Shown piece by piece: positions 19,360 through 29,174 of a stretch of DNA of 58,820 nucleotides; position 1 is the first letter of the stretch; the number at the start of each line of letters is the position of its first letter. The position numbers and the translations under genes are program-made. The notes under the pieces were generated by a model. It did not search any database and was not told where the DNA came from. It worked only from the letters and a program-made list of their open reading frames with translations. Origin of the DNA: Streptococcus pacificus (GTDB lineage: Bacteria; Bacillota; Bacilli; Lactobacillales; Streptococcaceae); NCBI RefSeq assembly GCF_016481305.1, contig NZ_JAENBO010000008.1, positions 1 through 58,820 of the forward strand. The letters run 5' to 3'.

Positions 19360-21942
19360 TTACCCTTCATAATCAAAGGCGATTTCAATAATTTCTTTTA
19401 ATTCTGAAATTAGTGGTTCTTTTGGATTTGCAGTTGTACATTGGTCTTCATAAGCTTTTTCAGCTAAACGATCAGCATCTGCTTTTAATTGTGTTTTAGT
19501 CACTCCTTGTGACTTAAAGTTCATTTTAATACCAACTGATTGGCCAAGTTCATAAACCTTACGAGCAAGTGTTTCTGCTAATTCTGCATCTGACTCACCT
19601 TCAAATCCCATGAAGCGAGCGATATCAGCATAGTCTTTTTCAGCACGGAAGTAATCATATTTAGGGAACATGGCATGTTTTTGCGGATCTTTCGCATTGT
19701 ATCTGATGATATGTGGTAGTAAGATGGCATTGGTGCGACCATGAGGAACGCCCCATTCACCACCAACTTTGTGAGCGATAGAGTGGCAAATTCCTAGGAA
19801 AGCATTAGCAAAAGCCATTCCCGCCATAGTTGAAGCGTTATGCATTTTTTCACGCGATTCTTCATCTGGTGTGTTAACTGATTTTTCAAGGTAGTCAAAG
19901 ACTAATTTGATAGCTTGAAGAGATAAGCCACGTGTGTAATCACTTGCCATCACTGAGACATATGATTCAATCGCATGAGTCAAGACATCCATTCCTGTAT
20001 CGGCTGTGACACTGGCAGGAACACTCATAACAAGAGCTGGGTCAATGATAGCAACATCTGGTGTCAATGCATAGTCAGCAAGAGGGTATTTAGTGTGGTC
20101 ATCGCTATCGGTAATAACGGCAAATGGTGTCACTTCTGACCCTGTTCCTGATGTTGTTGGGATACAGATAAAGGTTGTTTTTTCTGCATAAGGAATTTTA
20201 TAAGTACGTTTACGAATATCTAAGAATTTTTGTTTTGCGCCAAAGAAGCTAACATCTGGGTTTTCAAAGAACATCCACATTGCTTTAGCGGCATCCATCG
20301 CAGACCCACCACCTAGAGCGATAATGGTGTCTGGTTGGAACTCGTTAAACATTTCAAGCCCTTTATAGACTGTGTTTGTTGATGGGTTTGGCTCTACTTC
20401 TGAGAAGACTTTAACAGATGGATTGTTTTTGTTTAATTGCAATTGTTTTTTCACTAAATCAGCATAGCCAAATTTAACCATTCCTGGATCACAGACAATC
20501 ATCACTTTTTCTGCTTGGATTTTACGAAGGTACATGATGGAATTTTTTTCAAAGTAAATTTTTGGCGGTAATTTAAACCATTGCATGTTATTACGGCGCT
20601 TTGCTAATGTTTTAACGTTAATCAAATCGATTGCCCCCACATTATGTGATACTGAGTTACGTCCATGAGATCCACAACCAAGTGTTAATGATGGAATCAT
20701 TTCATTGTAGATATTTCCGATACCACCTTCTGCTGATGGTGAGTTAACAAGAACACGGCAAGCTTTCATGCGAAGACCAAAACGAATTTGAAGGTCTTCG
20801 TCTTCTGTGTGGATGACTGCCGTATGTCCTAAACCACCAAGATTCAACATTTTATCACATTTTTCTAAGGCATCTTCCACATCAGTTGCTTTGATAAGGG
20901 CAAGTACTGGAGACAGTTTTTCAAGAGCCAATGGGTGTTCCATAGTAGCATCTGGGATTTCTGCCAAAATAATTTTAGTGCCTTTTGGTACCTTGATACC
21001 GGCTAATTCAGCAATGAATTCTGCTGAATAACCAACAATTTTAGGATTAACAGCTGTTTTTGCTTCATTAAGAACCGCTTTTTCTAATTTTTTAATATCT
21101 GCTTTTTTAGAAACAATAAAACAGTTATGCGCTTCAAACTCTGCTTTAACCTCATCATAAACAGAAGCATCCACAATCGCAGCTTGTTCAGAAGCACAGA
21201 TCATTCCATTATCAAAGGTTTTTGAAACAATCAAATCATTAACAGCACGTTTAATTTTAGCATCTGCCGCAATATAACTTGGCACATTACCAGGCCCTAC
21301 ACCAAGAGCCGGTTTACCACTTGAGTAAGCTGCCTTAACCATGCCTGGGCCACCTGTTGCAAGAATTGTTGCAATTAAAGGATGGTTCATCAAAGCACCT
21401 GTTGCTTCAATACTAGGGTGTTCAATCCATTGCACACAATCTTCTGGTGCACCTGCTTCAATAGCCGCATCACGCACAATACGAGCTGCTTCTGCAGAAC
21501 ATTTTTGTGCTGATGGGTGAAAAGCAAAGATGATTGGATTTCTTGTTTTCAAAGCAATCAAGGCTTTAAAAATGGTAGTTGATGTTGGGTTAGTTGTTGG
21601 AGTAACCCCGCAAATGACACCAATAGGTTCAGCAATAGAAATCAAGCCAGCTTCTTTATCTTCTGCGATAACACCGACTGTTTTATCATACTTAATCGCA
21701 TTCCAGATATATTCTGAAGCATACATATTTTTAATTGCTTTATCTTCATAGATGCCTCGACCAGTCTCTTCAACGGCCATTTTTGCTAAAGGCATATGCT
21801 TATCTAAGGCTGCCATACTAGCATGGTGAACAATATGATCAACTTGTTCTTGTGTGAAATCTTCCATAGCGTGTAAAGCTTTTGTCGCTTTTTGAGCTAG
21901 TTCATCAATCATTGCTTGTGCATCAATAGTTTTAGTTGCCAT
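19360..21942 (-). CDS. adhE: Bifunctional acetaldehyde-CoA/alcohol dehydrogenase
   Basis: AdhE reduces acetyl-CoA to acetaldehyde and then ethanol, regenerating NAD during mixed-acid fermentation; it forms spirosomes. The 860-residue protein has an N-terminal aldehyde dehydrogenase domain (about 1-440; catalytic Cys near 249 in GMICASEQA) and a C-terminal iron-dependent alcohol dehydrogenase (GGGSAMDAAK, PTTSGTGSEVTPFAV, and metal-binding histidines in HAIESYVS and ICHSIAHKVGG). Two Rex-type operators bracket the promoter. Length is slightly short of the usual 870-890 but both domains are complete. Confidence 0.97.
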   Translation of the reverse strand: MATKTIDAQAMIDELAQKATKALHAMEDFTQEQVDHIVHHASMAALDKHMPLAKMAVEETGRGIYEDKAIKNMYASEYIWNAIKYDKTVGVIAEDKEAGLISIAEPIGVICGVTPTTNPTSTTIFKALIALKTRNPIIFAFHPSAQKCSAEAARIVRDAAIEAGAPEDCVQWIEHPSIEATGALMNHPLIATILATGGPGMVKAAYSSGKPALGVGPGNVPSYIAADAKIKRAVNDLIVSKTFDNGMICASEQAAIVDASVYDEVKAEFEAHNCFIVSKKADIKKLEKAVLNEAKTAVNPKIVGYSAEFIAELAGIKVPKGTKIILAEIPDATMEHPLALEKLSPVLALIKATDVEDALEKCDKMLNLGGLGHTAVIHTEDEDLQIRFGLRMKACRVLVNSPSAEGGIGNIYNEMIPSLTLGCGSHGRNSVSHNVGAIDLINVKTLAKRRNNMQWFKLPPKIYFEKNSIMYLRKIQAEKVMIVCDPGMVKFGYADLVKKQLQLNKNNPSVKVFSEVEPNPSTNTVYKGLEMFNEFQPDTIIALGGGSAMDAAKAMWMFFENPDVSFFGAKQKFLDIRKRTYKIPYAEKTTFICIPTTSGTGSEVTPFAVITDSDDHTKYPLADYALTPDVAIIDPALVMSVPASVTADTGMDVLTHAIESYVSVMASDYTRGLSLQAIKLVFDYLEKSVNTPDEESREKMHNASTMAGMAFANAFLGICHSIAHKVGGEWGVPHGRTNAILLPHIIRYNAKDPQKHAMFPKYDYFRAEKDYADIARFMGFEGESDAELAETLARKVYELGQSVGIKMNFKSQGVTKTQLKADADRLAEKAYEDQCTTANPKEPLISELKEIIEIAFDYEG

Positions 21943-21961
21943 AAGTTATTTTCCTCCAACA

Positions 21962-21979
21962 TTGTTAAATGTTTCACAA
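21962..21979. promoter_or_regulatory. Rex operator 1 (adhE)
   Basis: TTGTTAAATGTTTCACAA matches the Rex consensus TTGTGAAnnnnTTCACAA except one base in the left half. It lies between the -10 and the adhE start. Rex is the NADH-sensing repressor known to control adhE in streptococci; the site assignment is by consensus match. Confidence 0.75.
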
Positions 21980-21992
21980 TTTTTATGATTTT

Positions 21993-22021
21993 ATTATAGC
22001 TTATTTTAAAAAGTTTGTAAA
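21993..22021 (-). promoter_or_regulatory. adhE promoter
   Basis: Minus-strand -35 TTTACA (22016-22021), a 17-base spacer and a perfect -10 TATAAT (21993-21998). The start codon is about 50 bases downstream with GGAGG before it. Rex operator 2 covers the -35 box. Confidence 0.8.
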
Positions 22022-22032
22022 TAGTTTCACAA
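22015..22032. promoter_or_regulatory. Rex operator 2 (adhE)
   Basis: TTGTAAATAGTTTCACAA is an 18-base Rex-type dyad with one mismatch, placed over the -35 hexamer. Binding here would block RNA polymerase. Its centre is 53 bases, about five helical turns, from operator 1, so cooperative binding is possible. Confidence 0.75.
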
Positions 22033-22138
22033 TATTTTTTTCAATTTTTTTTGAAAGTTTTTTCTGTTTCTCTGAAAAAAAGATGAAATCCCCTTGATGT
22101 ATCAGTTTTTTTCGTTATCTCAACTTCACTTGAATCAA

Positions 22139-22179
22139 CAAAAAAACACTTTCTAATTTTTAAAATTAGTAAAGTGTTT
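22139..22179 (-). terminator. Terminator at the left edge of the inserted block
   Basis: AAACACTTT-TAATTTT pairs with AAAATTA-AAAGTGTTT (22144-22179), with an A run at 22139-22146 giving uridines on the minus strand. It follows a copy of the acyltransferase gene's last codons (22190-22220) just as the terminator at 30409 follows the real gene end. It is therefore probably the ancestral acyltransferase terminator. The remaining bases up to 22378 hold no gene I can support. Confidence 0.65.
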
Positions 22180-22189
22180 GTTAGCCATT

Positions 22190-22220
22190 TTATTTTGCTT
22201 GTTTTCTAGCAATGGTTTCA
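22190..22220 (-). repeat. Direct repeat, left copy (relict tail of the acyltransferase gene)
   Basis: These bases repeat 30463-30493 with 29 of 31 identical, the first 23 without a mismatch. Read on the minus strand they encode ETIARKQAK and a stop, the same ending as the acyltransferase (ETVARKQAK). An in-frame TGA lies just upstream, so no gene is attached. It looks like a displaced gene tail left by insertion of the intervening 8.3 kb. Confidence 0.8.
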
Positions 22221-22378
22221 TTTCCTCATTTGTCAAATTAAGCGAAACAGAAAAAAGACATCTATGTTAGACTCAGATAAACAGCCACATTTGTCTGAAA
22301 GGTGAGTCAATTTAGATATTTTGGGTAAAAGGAATCCTGCTAAATACAGAATTAAAATATAAATTTGAAACTAAATTT

Positions 22379-24415
22379 TTATTGATCATTTTTCATTTTC
22401 TTAATAAGTTCTTCACCCAACAATTTTTCAAATTGTAAATCAGTTTCAAAATCAAACCATTTTATTCTACTTCCAACACTGAAAGTCTTGTCAAATTGTT
22501 CTAACCAAGGGAAATTTTTATTTAAATTAGTATCATTGACAACATATTTTGATGGTAAAAAACCTCCTAGAAGAGCTAAAGCAACAGAAATTTCTTCGCT
22601 GAATAACCAATCAATATATTCAAGTGCTTCATTAACCATTTTAGATGACTTCAAAATTCCAATCGCTCCACCTCCTATAACAGGTTGATTTCCTGGTATA
22701 GGAGCATAACCAAATGTAAATTCTGTATCAATAGAATCATCGTTGAATAGTGGACTAGCATAATTAGAAAACAGAATTTCCATAAATGTTTCCCCCATTT
22801 TTAGACTATTTACAAAGTCTTCCCACCAATCAGAACTACTTTTTTTTGTATAGTTAATACTATTTTGATAATCTAAAAAAACAGTTTCTATAACGCTTAA
22901 ATTCATATTATTTTTCAAAAGACTTTCTCTCAAGCGAGGAATAAAATCACAAGCAGCAACAATTGGAGATTTTAAGCCTCTACTATGCCCAAAAAGAGTA
23001 GGTGACTCATTATTGATATTTTTAGTAAAAAACTCAGACATTTTATCAAATTCAATATAGCTCTGAGGTATTTCTAATGACTTTTTATTTTTTTCAAAAT
23101 ATTGTCGCTGTATCAATGTATTCTCAAAAATATCTTTCCTATATACCAAAATCTGACTACTTATATCCAGTGGAAATGCATATTGACATCCATTAACGTG
23201 TGTGTATTCTTTAGAAACTGATTTGGCAATTTTATCATTGATCGTCTCTGTTATACTCTCATTAGAAATGTTTTTAAAAATTAACTCAGCGTAAGTCGGC
23301 AACCAAGCCATGTCAACTCTGATGATATCAATATCAACTAATAATTCGGGATTAGATAATAAATCCAATATTTCTTCATATTCTCTCTCGACGATAACTA
23401 TATCTCTCCCACTCAAAAATTTATATCTATCTGATAATATTGATAAAGCTTGGCTAATTGGAGATTTTAGAGTAAGAATTTTAATTGAGTTAGTGTTTCC
23501 TTTTAGAAAACTAAACTTCCTAGACATTGATTCATAGGGTAATAAATTATATAAAGTCTTATTTTCTATCTTTAAAATACAATTTTGTGCTAACTTGCGA
23601 TAATCTAATTTTAAAGTATAAACACTATCTTGTTGAATAAAATCTGAAGAACCAACGAGATAAAATATCGGTAAATCTTTTTTTCCGAACCATTTAAACA
23701 TATCTTTTAAACGATTAAGCAGGAATTTATCTGTCAAAAAAATAACATCAAAATTTGTTAATAATTTTAGACTAGGATAAAGTTTCAATACATAGTCATA
23801 ATCATTAAGATAATAGTGTTTAGAGGAATAGTTTTGGATAATACTTTCACTAACATAACTTGAAAGACTATAATCACCCTCAAAACCAAATGATAAAAAA
23901 GTAACAGTATTTATAGTATTCTTATAAAGAAATTCTTTAAAATTCTCTAAAACAGATGAAATTTGAAAGCTCAATTCATTTTTTTCAGGATAAGTGTCAA
24001 TTTCGTATACTTTAACTGAGTGAAACCTACTTACCTTAAATTTTTTTACAGAGAAACCTAGACAAAAAATGGCATGCGGTAGTTGTCCTAAACAATCATA
24101 AAAAACGTGAGATATATTTGACTTACTCCTTATGTTCACTATCTCGATATCAAAACTTGAACTACTTGCCATAATCTCATCCAAAAAATCAGTATATTGA
24201 TTTCTCATTGTAGATAACACTAAAATATAACACTTATTAGATAACCCTCTCCTTAAAAATTGAGCTTGAGTATTGATACGGTAACCTAATTTTTTAGCTG
24301 CTTCTTCAACAAGTTTAATTTTATCCGCTCTAACATTCCCTCTTTTATTTAGAACATTCGAGGCTGTGCCATGTGAAACTCCTGCCTCTTTAGCAATATC
24401 ATTTATCGTAACCAA
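22379..24415 (-). CDS. LacI-type regulator fused to a solute-binding-protein (type II) domain
   Basis: The 678-residue protein begins with a LacI helix-turn-helix (ITINDIAKEAGVSH-like, residues 1-50, with hinge). A middle region of about 55-300 resembles the LacI core. The C-terminal part (about 311-678) reads like an ABC solute-binding protein of the MalE type: YAFPLDISSQILVYRKDIFE near 412, YAPIPGNQPVIGGGAIGI near 570, EALEYIDWLFSEE near 596 and LLGGFLPSKYVV near 615. There is no signal peptide, so it should be cytoplasmic. It starts with TTG behind AGGAG and is separated from the transporter operon by a terminator. It probably senses a ligand of that transporter and controls the operon; that is inference from context. 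Confidence 0.88.
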   Translation of the reverse strand: MVTINDIAKEAGVSHGTASNVLNKRGNVRADKIKLVEEAAKKLGYRINTQAQFLRRGLSNKCYILVLSTMRNQYTDFLDEIMASSSSFDIEIVNIRSKSNISHVFYDCLGQLPHAIFCLGFSVKKFKVSRFHSVKVYEIDTYPEKNELSFQISSVLENFKEFLYKNTINTVTFLSFGFEGDYSLSSYVSESIIQNYSSKHYYLNDYDYVLKLYPSLKLLTNFDVIFLTDKFLLNRLKDMFKWFGKKDLPIFYLVGSSDFIQQDSVYTLKLDYRKLAQNCILKIENKTLYNLLPYESMSRKFSFLKGNTNSIKILTLKSPISQALSILSDRYKFLSGRDIVIVEREYEEILDLLSNPELLVDIDIIRVDMAWLPTYAELIFKNISNESITETINDKIAKSVSKEYTHVNGCQYAFPLDISSQILVYRKDIFENTLIQRQYFEKNKKSLEIPQSYIEFDKMSEFFTKNINNESPTLFGHSRGLKSPIVAACDFIPRLRESLLKNNMNLSVIETVFLDYQNSINYTKKSSSDWWEDFVNSLKMGETFMEILFSNYASPLFNDDSIDTEFTFGYAPIPGNQPVIGGGAIGILKSSKMVNEALEYIDWLFSEEISVALALLGGFLPSKYVVNDTNLNKNFPWLEQFDKTFSVGSRIKWFDFETDLQFEKLLGEELIKKMKNDQ

Positions 24416-24480
24416 TATAATTCAACTCCTAAAAACTAGAATAAAACCCTTTATTTATCTTTTAATTTATTATTATTTTG

Positions 24481-24565
24481 AATATGAAAAGTGTGATGAT
24501 TATTTTTCAAAAGAATTTAACATTCCCTTAAATATAAAAAATCGATGAACATTTTTCTAATCGAT
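24481..24565 (-). promoter_or_regulatory. Possible promoter and paired ATCGAT sites upstream of the LacI-SBP gene
   Basis: Two ATCGAT palindromes (24541-24546 and 24560-24565) are 19 bases apart centre to centre, about two helical turns. A weak promoter TTGAAA-18-CATATT (24481-24510) is nearer the gene. This would suit autoregulation, but no family consensus confirms it. Confidence 0.35.
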
Positions 24566-24631
24566 ATTTAACTACTATATAATCTGTAGATTTTGTGATT
24601 TTTATTTTTTAATATTTCAATTATACCATAT

Positions 24632-24663
24632 AAAAAAAGATAAAGAGATTGTAACTCTTTATC
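24632..24663 (-). terminator. Terminator of the GDPD-ABC-MgtC operon
   Basis: GATAAAGAG (24639-24647) pairs perfectly with CTCTTTATC (24655-24663). Seven As at 24632-24638 give the uridine run. The stem overlaps the stop codon of the MgtC-family gene, so the operon ends here and the regulator is transcribed separately. Confidence 0.9.
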
Positions 24664-25363
24664 TGATTTCTTCCACATAAATAACGCCTACAATCTCTGA
24701 CATGTTTTCCATTAATTTTAGATGATCAAATTTTTCATTTAATTGCAACTCCATATAACAAGATATTTTTGTAGAGTTAATACTTGTTAGTTTTCTTTCT
24801 TCATCTAAATTACCAATACCATTTTGCATATCTATTATTTTTATTCCAGACGTGCTCAAATAAATTAATAATCGATTGTAAGCTTCCATAGAACTGAACA
24901 CTATATAATACTCACCAATTTTTGTTTTTGAATTTAAATATTTTTTTACAGGAGTAAATATAGTCATAATAGCTATTAGAAGAGTTGCTGCAACAATAGC
25001 CCCTTTATAAAAACCTATTCCTATAGCTAATCCAATACATGCTGACGACCACAACCCGGCAGCAGTTGTCAATCCCTTTATTTTGTTTCTATTTGTTATT
25101 AAAATAGTTCCAGCTCCTAGGAAACCAAGTCCACTAATCACCTGAGCCCCCATTCTGCTAGGATCTCCTGTGCCGTATTCATGAACTATAAATTGATTAG
25201 TCATCATTACAATACTAGCTCCAAGACAAACTAAAATATAAGTTCTTAACCCTGCCGCTTGATTTTTTACTCCACGTTCGTAACCTACAATACCTCCTAA
25301 TACAATTGACATAATACATCTTAGGAAAATTTCATCTATGTTTAATCCTCCTGAAGTTAACAT
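24659..25363 (-). CDS. MgtC/SapB-family membrane protein
   Basis: The 234-residue protein has the MgtC signature: SIVLGGIVGYERGVKNQAAG near residue 18, LRTYILVCLGASIVMM, then MGAQVISGLGFLGAGTILI. About five hydrophobic segments are followed by a soluble ACT-like C-terminal domain (about 145-234). MgtC proteins are linked to low magnesium, phosphate homeostasis and intracellular survival; they are not magnesium importers themselves. The ATG overlaps the permease stop by one base (TAATG), so translation is coupled. Its place in an import operon is unusual. Confidence 0.92.
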   Translation of the reverse strand: MLTSGGLNIDEIFLRCIMSIVLGGIVGYERGVKNQAAGLRTYILVCLGASIVMMTNQFIVHEYGTGDPSRMGAQVISGLGFLGAGTILITNRNKIKGLTTAAGLWSSACIGLAIGIGFYKGAIVAATLLIAIMTIFTPVKKYLNSKTKIGEYYIVFSSMEAYNRLLIYLSTSGIKIIDMQNGIGNLDEERKLTSINSTKISCYMELQLNEKFDHLKLMENMSEIVGVIYVEEIR

Positions 25364-27057
25364 TATCGTTTGCCTTTCTGTGTTTGAAAACGGTTAGCAA
25401 TATAAAGTGCAGCACTTGACATAACCATTAATACCACTGAGTATACTAACATCATTGCTTGTGCATTTATAGTAGCAGTCTCATCAGTAGATTGTTTAAT
25501 AACAATACCTAGGGGTTGAAATAGTGGATGATACAGGAAAACTGATAAGTCATAATCAGAAAGTAATGAGTTGAAATTCAATACAACTACTGACAAAACT
25601 ACTGGCATTATTAAAGGAATAATCACCTTTGTCATTGTGCGTAAAGTTGATGCACCCATACTTCTAGCAGCTTCTTCCATATCATTATCAATACTAAAAA
25701 AAGCAGCACGAATCATTCGATAAGAGAATGGTAATTTTTGAATAATATAAGCAATTAACATAATGGCCAATGTACCTACTAGTACAATATTAAATATCAT
25801 TAATTTAGGCTCATTATACGTAAACATTAATCCTAATGCAATTAATGTACTTGGAAGAATCCAAGGGATTAAAGCGCCATATTCAAAAAATTGATCTATT
25901 TTAAACTTATTCTTATGAACAATTCTTGAGATAACAATAGCAATGATAGTTACAATTATAGCTGCTAACAATGAATAGACCAAACTGACTAAATAGGGTT
26001 TGAAAGCTTGACTATTCGAAAATAGTTGAGCATAGTTTTCAATGGTGAAACTGCTCAATTTTAAATTACCTGTTTTGATTGTCAAAGCATCAGTAAATGA
26101 ATAGACAATAATTAATAGAATAGGAAGCATATAAATGCCAAACAAAACATAAGCTACTATATGAGCCAAAATATTCCAAAATGGAGAATTAATTTTTTGT
26201 TTTTTAAGTCCAGCTTTTGTTTTTGAAACAGAAACATAATTGCCTCCACTTTCAATCCTATTTAACAATGTTAGTAGTAAAATGGTTGCCAACCCTAAAA
26301 TCAATGCTAATAACGCGGCTAAATCTCTAGAAGATGTCGTTTTAGCAAATGTAATTATCAAGGGGTTAATTGTCTGAAAATTTTCCCCCCCAACAATTAG
26401 TGGTGCAGAAACCGCTGATAATCCTGTTAAAAAAGTCAAAATAGTTAATGCAAAAAGTGTTGGTTTAAACGTAGGAAAGACAACTCGGAAAAATACAGTG
26501 ATTGGATTAGCTCCCATATTTCTTGAAGCCTCAATAGTATGATAATCAACACTTCTCACAGCACTGGTCAAAAACATAATATGGTTAGAGGTACAAGCAA
26601 ATGTCATAATAAACAAAACAGCACCGTATCCTTGAAACCAATTTAATGATAAATTAGGAAATATATTTGTTAAAAGTTGAGTAACAACACCATTACTACC
26701 ATACACAAATTTATATCCTGTTGCCAAAACGATTCCGCCATAAACCAATGATGTCATATAGCCAAGTTTTAATATTTTTGATCCTTTTATTTCCCAGTAC
26801 TCTGTAAAAAGAACCACTAATGTCCCTACAACATTAACTGTTAAGACCATTGAAACAGCTAGAATAAAACTATTAGATATACTACTTAAAGCTCTTTCTG
26901 ATCTTAAAATTTTAGTAACAGCATCTAATGTAAATGTACCATCTTTAAAAAATACATCAGTAAGTAAACCTATATTAGGATAGATTACAAAAGCAACAAT
27001 TAGCCAGAAAACACCAATTCTAATAATCCAATCTCGCCATTTAAATTCTTTTTTCAT
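25363..27057 (-). CDS. ABC importer permease, two fused transmembrane domains
   Basis: The 564-residue protein carries two BPD-type permease halves with about twelve membrane segments. The ATPase-coupling (EAA) loops are [20 protein letters not shown] (near 177-196) and [20 protein letters not shown] (near 464-483). This fused layout is typical of ferric-iron, thiamine, putrescine/2-aminoethylphosphonate-type importers. Substrate is not evident from sequence. The neighbouring glycerophosphodiesterase suggests a phosphodiester or its product. It starts two bases after the ATPase stop. Confidence 0.94.
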   Translation of the reverse strand: MKKEFKWRDWIIRIGVFWLIVAFVIYPNIGLLTDVFFKDGTFTLDAVTKILRSERALSSISNSFILAVSMVLTVNVVGTLVVLFTEYWEIKGSKILKLGYMTSLVYGGIVLATGYKFVYGSNGVVTQLLTNIFPNLSLNWFQGYGAVLFIMTFACTSNHIMFLTSAVRSVDYHTIEASRNMGANPITVFFRVVFPTFKPTLFALTILTFLTGLSAVSAPLIVGGENFQTINPLIITFAKTTSSRDLAALLALILGLATILLLTLLNRIESGGNYVSVSKTKAGLKKQKINSPFWNILAHIVAYVLFGIYMLPILLIIVYSFTDALTIKTGNLKLSSFTIENYAQLFSNSQAFKPYLVSLVYSLLAAIIVTIIAIVISRIVHKNKFKIDQFFEYGALIPWILPSTLIALGLMFTYNEPKLMIFNIVLVGTLAIMLIAYIIQKLPFSYRMIRAAFFSIDNDMEEAARSMGASTLRTMTKVIIPLIMPVVLSVVVLNFNSLLSDYDLSVFLYHPLFQPLGIVIKQSTDETATINAQAMMLVYSVVLMVMSSAALYIANRFQTQKGKR

Positions 27058-27059
27058 AG

Positions 27060-28073
27060 CTAATCTCCTTTGAATTGCATGATATCCTTTGGATTGAAAT
27101 ATAAATTCACTTTATCACCAACAACATGACGAGAACGTCCATCATTTTTTTCAATGATATGTATGATTTCATCGTTTAAAAGTTTAACAGTGTATTTGAT
27201 TAGAATACCATTAAATTCTAAATCAGTGATTGTACCAATTAATTCTAAATCATTTTGATCACTATTTGTTAGTTTAATTCTCTCTAAACGGATATAACCT
27301 TCTGTGTCTTCGAAAATCTTCTCTTGACCTTGTAATTCTTGTAAAGTTTTAGCATTGATTTTATTTATAGAGCCGATAAATTCACACACAAACTCTGTTT
27401 TAGATTGGTTATAAATTTCATATGGTGTCCCAACTTGCTCTATAAAACCATTATTAAACACTGCAATGCGATCTGACAGAGTGAGTGCTTCTTCTTGATC
27501 ATGTGTGACATACAATGTCGTAATACCAAGTTCTTTTTGCAAGCGCTTAAGCTCTTTTCTCAAAGAAACTCGTAATTTAGCATCCAAATTTGATAAAGGC
27601 TCATCTAAACACAAAATTTTTGGTTCTAAAACTAGTGCACGTGCAAGGGCAACACGTTGTTGCTGTCCACCGGAAAGTTCAGAAATATTTCTATGTAATT
27701 GTTCTTCGGAAATATTAATCTTCTTTGAAATTTCACTAACCTTTGCTTTAATGATTTCAGGAGAGACTTTTTTAACTTTTAATCCAAATGCTATATTTTC
27801 AAATACTGACATTGTTGGGAAAAGTGCATAGCTTTGAAATACAATTCCAATCCCCCTTCCCTCAGGCTCTATCTTTGTGATATCTTTACCTTCAACATAA
27901 ATATTACCAGCCGACGGTTCAATAAATCCAACTAACGTTCTTAATGTCGTAGATTTCCCACATCCACTAGGTCCAAGAAATGTGAAAAATTCTCCTTCAT
28001 TAATGTTTAAATTTAAGTTATCGATGGCAATAAAATCACCGTACTTAATTTGAATATTGTTAAAATTAATCAT
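27060..28073 (-). CDS. ABC importer ATP-binding subunit
   Basis: The 337-residue ATPase has Walker [10 protein letters not shown] (34-42), the Q-loop FQSYALFP, signature LSGGQQQR (133-140), Walker B ILCLDEP (153-159) and switch His 191 in [14 protein letters not shown]-like C-terminal domain (about 240-337) could be a regulatory site. The sequence is closest in style to PotA/FbpC/UgpC-type subunits. It lies between the binding-protein and permease genes of one operon. Confidence 0.95.
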   Translation of the reverse strand: MINFNNIQIKYGDFIAIDNLNLNINEGEFFTFLGPSGCGKSTTLRTLVGFIEPSAGNIYVEGKDITKIEPEGRGIGIVFQSYALFPTMSVFENIAFGLKVKKVSPEIIKAKVSEISKKINISEEQLHRNISELSGGQQQRVALARALVLEPKILCLDEPLSNLDAKLRVSLRKELKRLQKELGITTLYVTHDQEEALTLSDRIAVFNNGFIEQVGTPYEIYNQSKTEFVCEFIGSINKINAKTLQELQGQEKIFEDTEGYIRLERIKLTNSDQNDLELIGTITDLEFNGILIKYTVKLLNDEIIHIIEKNDGRSRHVVGDKVNLYFNPKDIMQFKGD

Positions 28074-28099
28074 GTTATCTCCTAAATAAATTTGAAATG

Positions 28100-29161
28100 T
28101 TACTGAATAAATTCTAATTGAGCTTTCTCAATCCAACTATCTACATTATTTCCAATAAATTCCCAATCAAGCTTTTGAGGTTTAACACTATCAACGAATT
28201 CTTTTATCTCTGGTTTAACTTCCGCTAGAGCATCTTTATTTGCTGGAATAGAACCAAATTCATCGCTCCATGCTTTTTGAACTTCTGCTGAACCAAACCA
28301 GTCAACAAATTCTTTTAATAGAGCTTGTTTTTCACTTGTATTCAAAATACCAATTTGTTCTGTAACATATGGAACTCCCACCTCTGGGCTCATAACTTGA
28401 AATTTATAATCTCTTTCTGATTCATTTTGAAGAACTCCGGATCCCCAAATCATACTGTAATTTAAATCATTTTCATCATCAATTATTGCGGAAATAAAAT
28501 CCTCACCATCAGCATAAATATGTGCATTTTGTAGATAATCTTTCGCTACCTTCCATCCTTCTTTGGATATGCCTAATTCACCATCTTTATCTGGGTAGCG
28601 ACTCACAATGCTAGCAAAAATAATTTTTGAAGTCCCTGAACCTAAATTCAAAATGCCATATTTATCTTTATATGAACTCTTTGTAAGATCAACCCAATCT
28701 GATGGCATTTCAACTGTTTTATTTCCAATTAAAACTAATGGCTGAACAACTAGTGAATGATAGTAACCCTCTTTATCACCTAAAGAACTATCAACCTTGT
28801 CAGCCCATTCAGGTGAATATTTTACAAGTAGCTCTTCCTTCTTAATACGATCAAATTCTAATGTGTTTGGACCAAAAACAAGATCAGCAACCGCATTATT
28901 TTTTTCGGCGATAAGCCTATCGGCAATTTCGCTACCTGCAATATCAACAATCTGTAGTTTATAACCAGCTTCTTCTGCCTTTTCTTGTAGATACTCTGCT
29001 CGACCATTTGAGGCAGAATTGGTATATACTACAATTGTTTGTGATCTATCTATTTCTCCTGAATTACCATCAGTTTTAGATCCATCATTGCTTGAATTTG
29101 AACATGCTGCGAGTAGTAGCATTGAAGCCACTAGGGAAAGTTTTTTGATTTGTTTGAACAT
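28100..29161 (-). CDS. ABC importer substrate-binding lipoprotein
   Basis: The 353-residue protein has a lipoprotein signal, LLLAAC, with the lipidated Cys at position 20 and a Ser/Asn/Asp-rich linker. The mature part starts TIVVYTNSASNGRAEYLQEK and includes PSDWVDLTKSSYKDKYGILN and EFVDWFGSAEVQKAW, typical of the iron/2-aminoethylphosphonate cluster of type II binding proteins. I see no conserved iron-ligating Tyr pair I can rely on, so the substrate is open. It lies 13 bases after the phosphodiesterase gene. Confidence 0.94.
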   Translation of the reverse strand: MFKQIKKLSLVASMLLLAACSNSSNDGSKTDGNSGEIDRSQTIVVYTNSASNGRAEYLQEKAEEAGYKLQIVDIAGSEIADRLIAEKNNAVADLVFGPNTLEFDRIKKEELLVKYSPEWADKVDSSLGDKEGYYHSLVVQPLVLIGNKTVEMPSDWVDLTKSSYKDKYGILNLGSGTSKIIFASIVSRYPDKDGELGISKEGWKVAKDYLQNAHIYADGEDFISAIIDDENDLNYSMIWGSGVLQNESERDYKFQVMSPEVGVPYVTEQIGILNTSEKQALLKEFVDWFGSAEVQKAWSDEFGSIPANKDALAEVKPEIKEFVDSVKPQKLDWEFIGNNVDSWIEKAQLEFIQ

Positions 29162-29174
29162 TTATATGTCCTCC

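Noticed and set aside
22221..22378. A longer relict of a second acyltransferase gene
   Set aside because: Similarity stops after about 31 bases and an in-frame TGA follows, so only the gene tail is duplicated.
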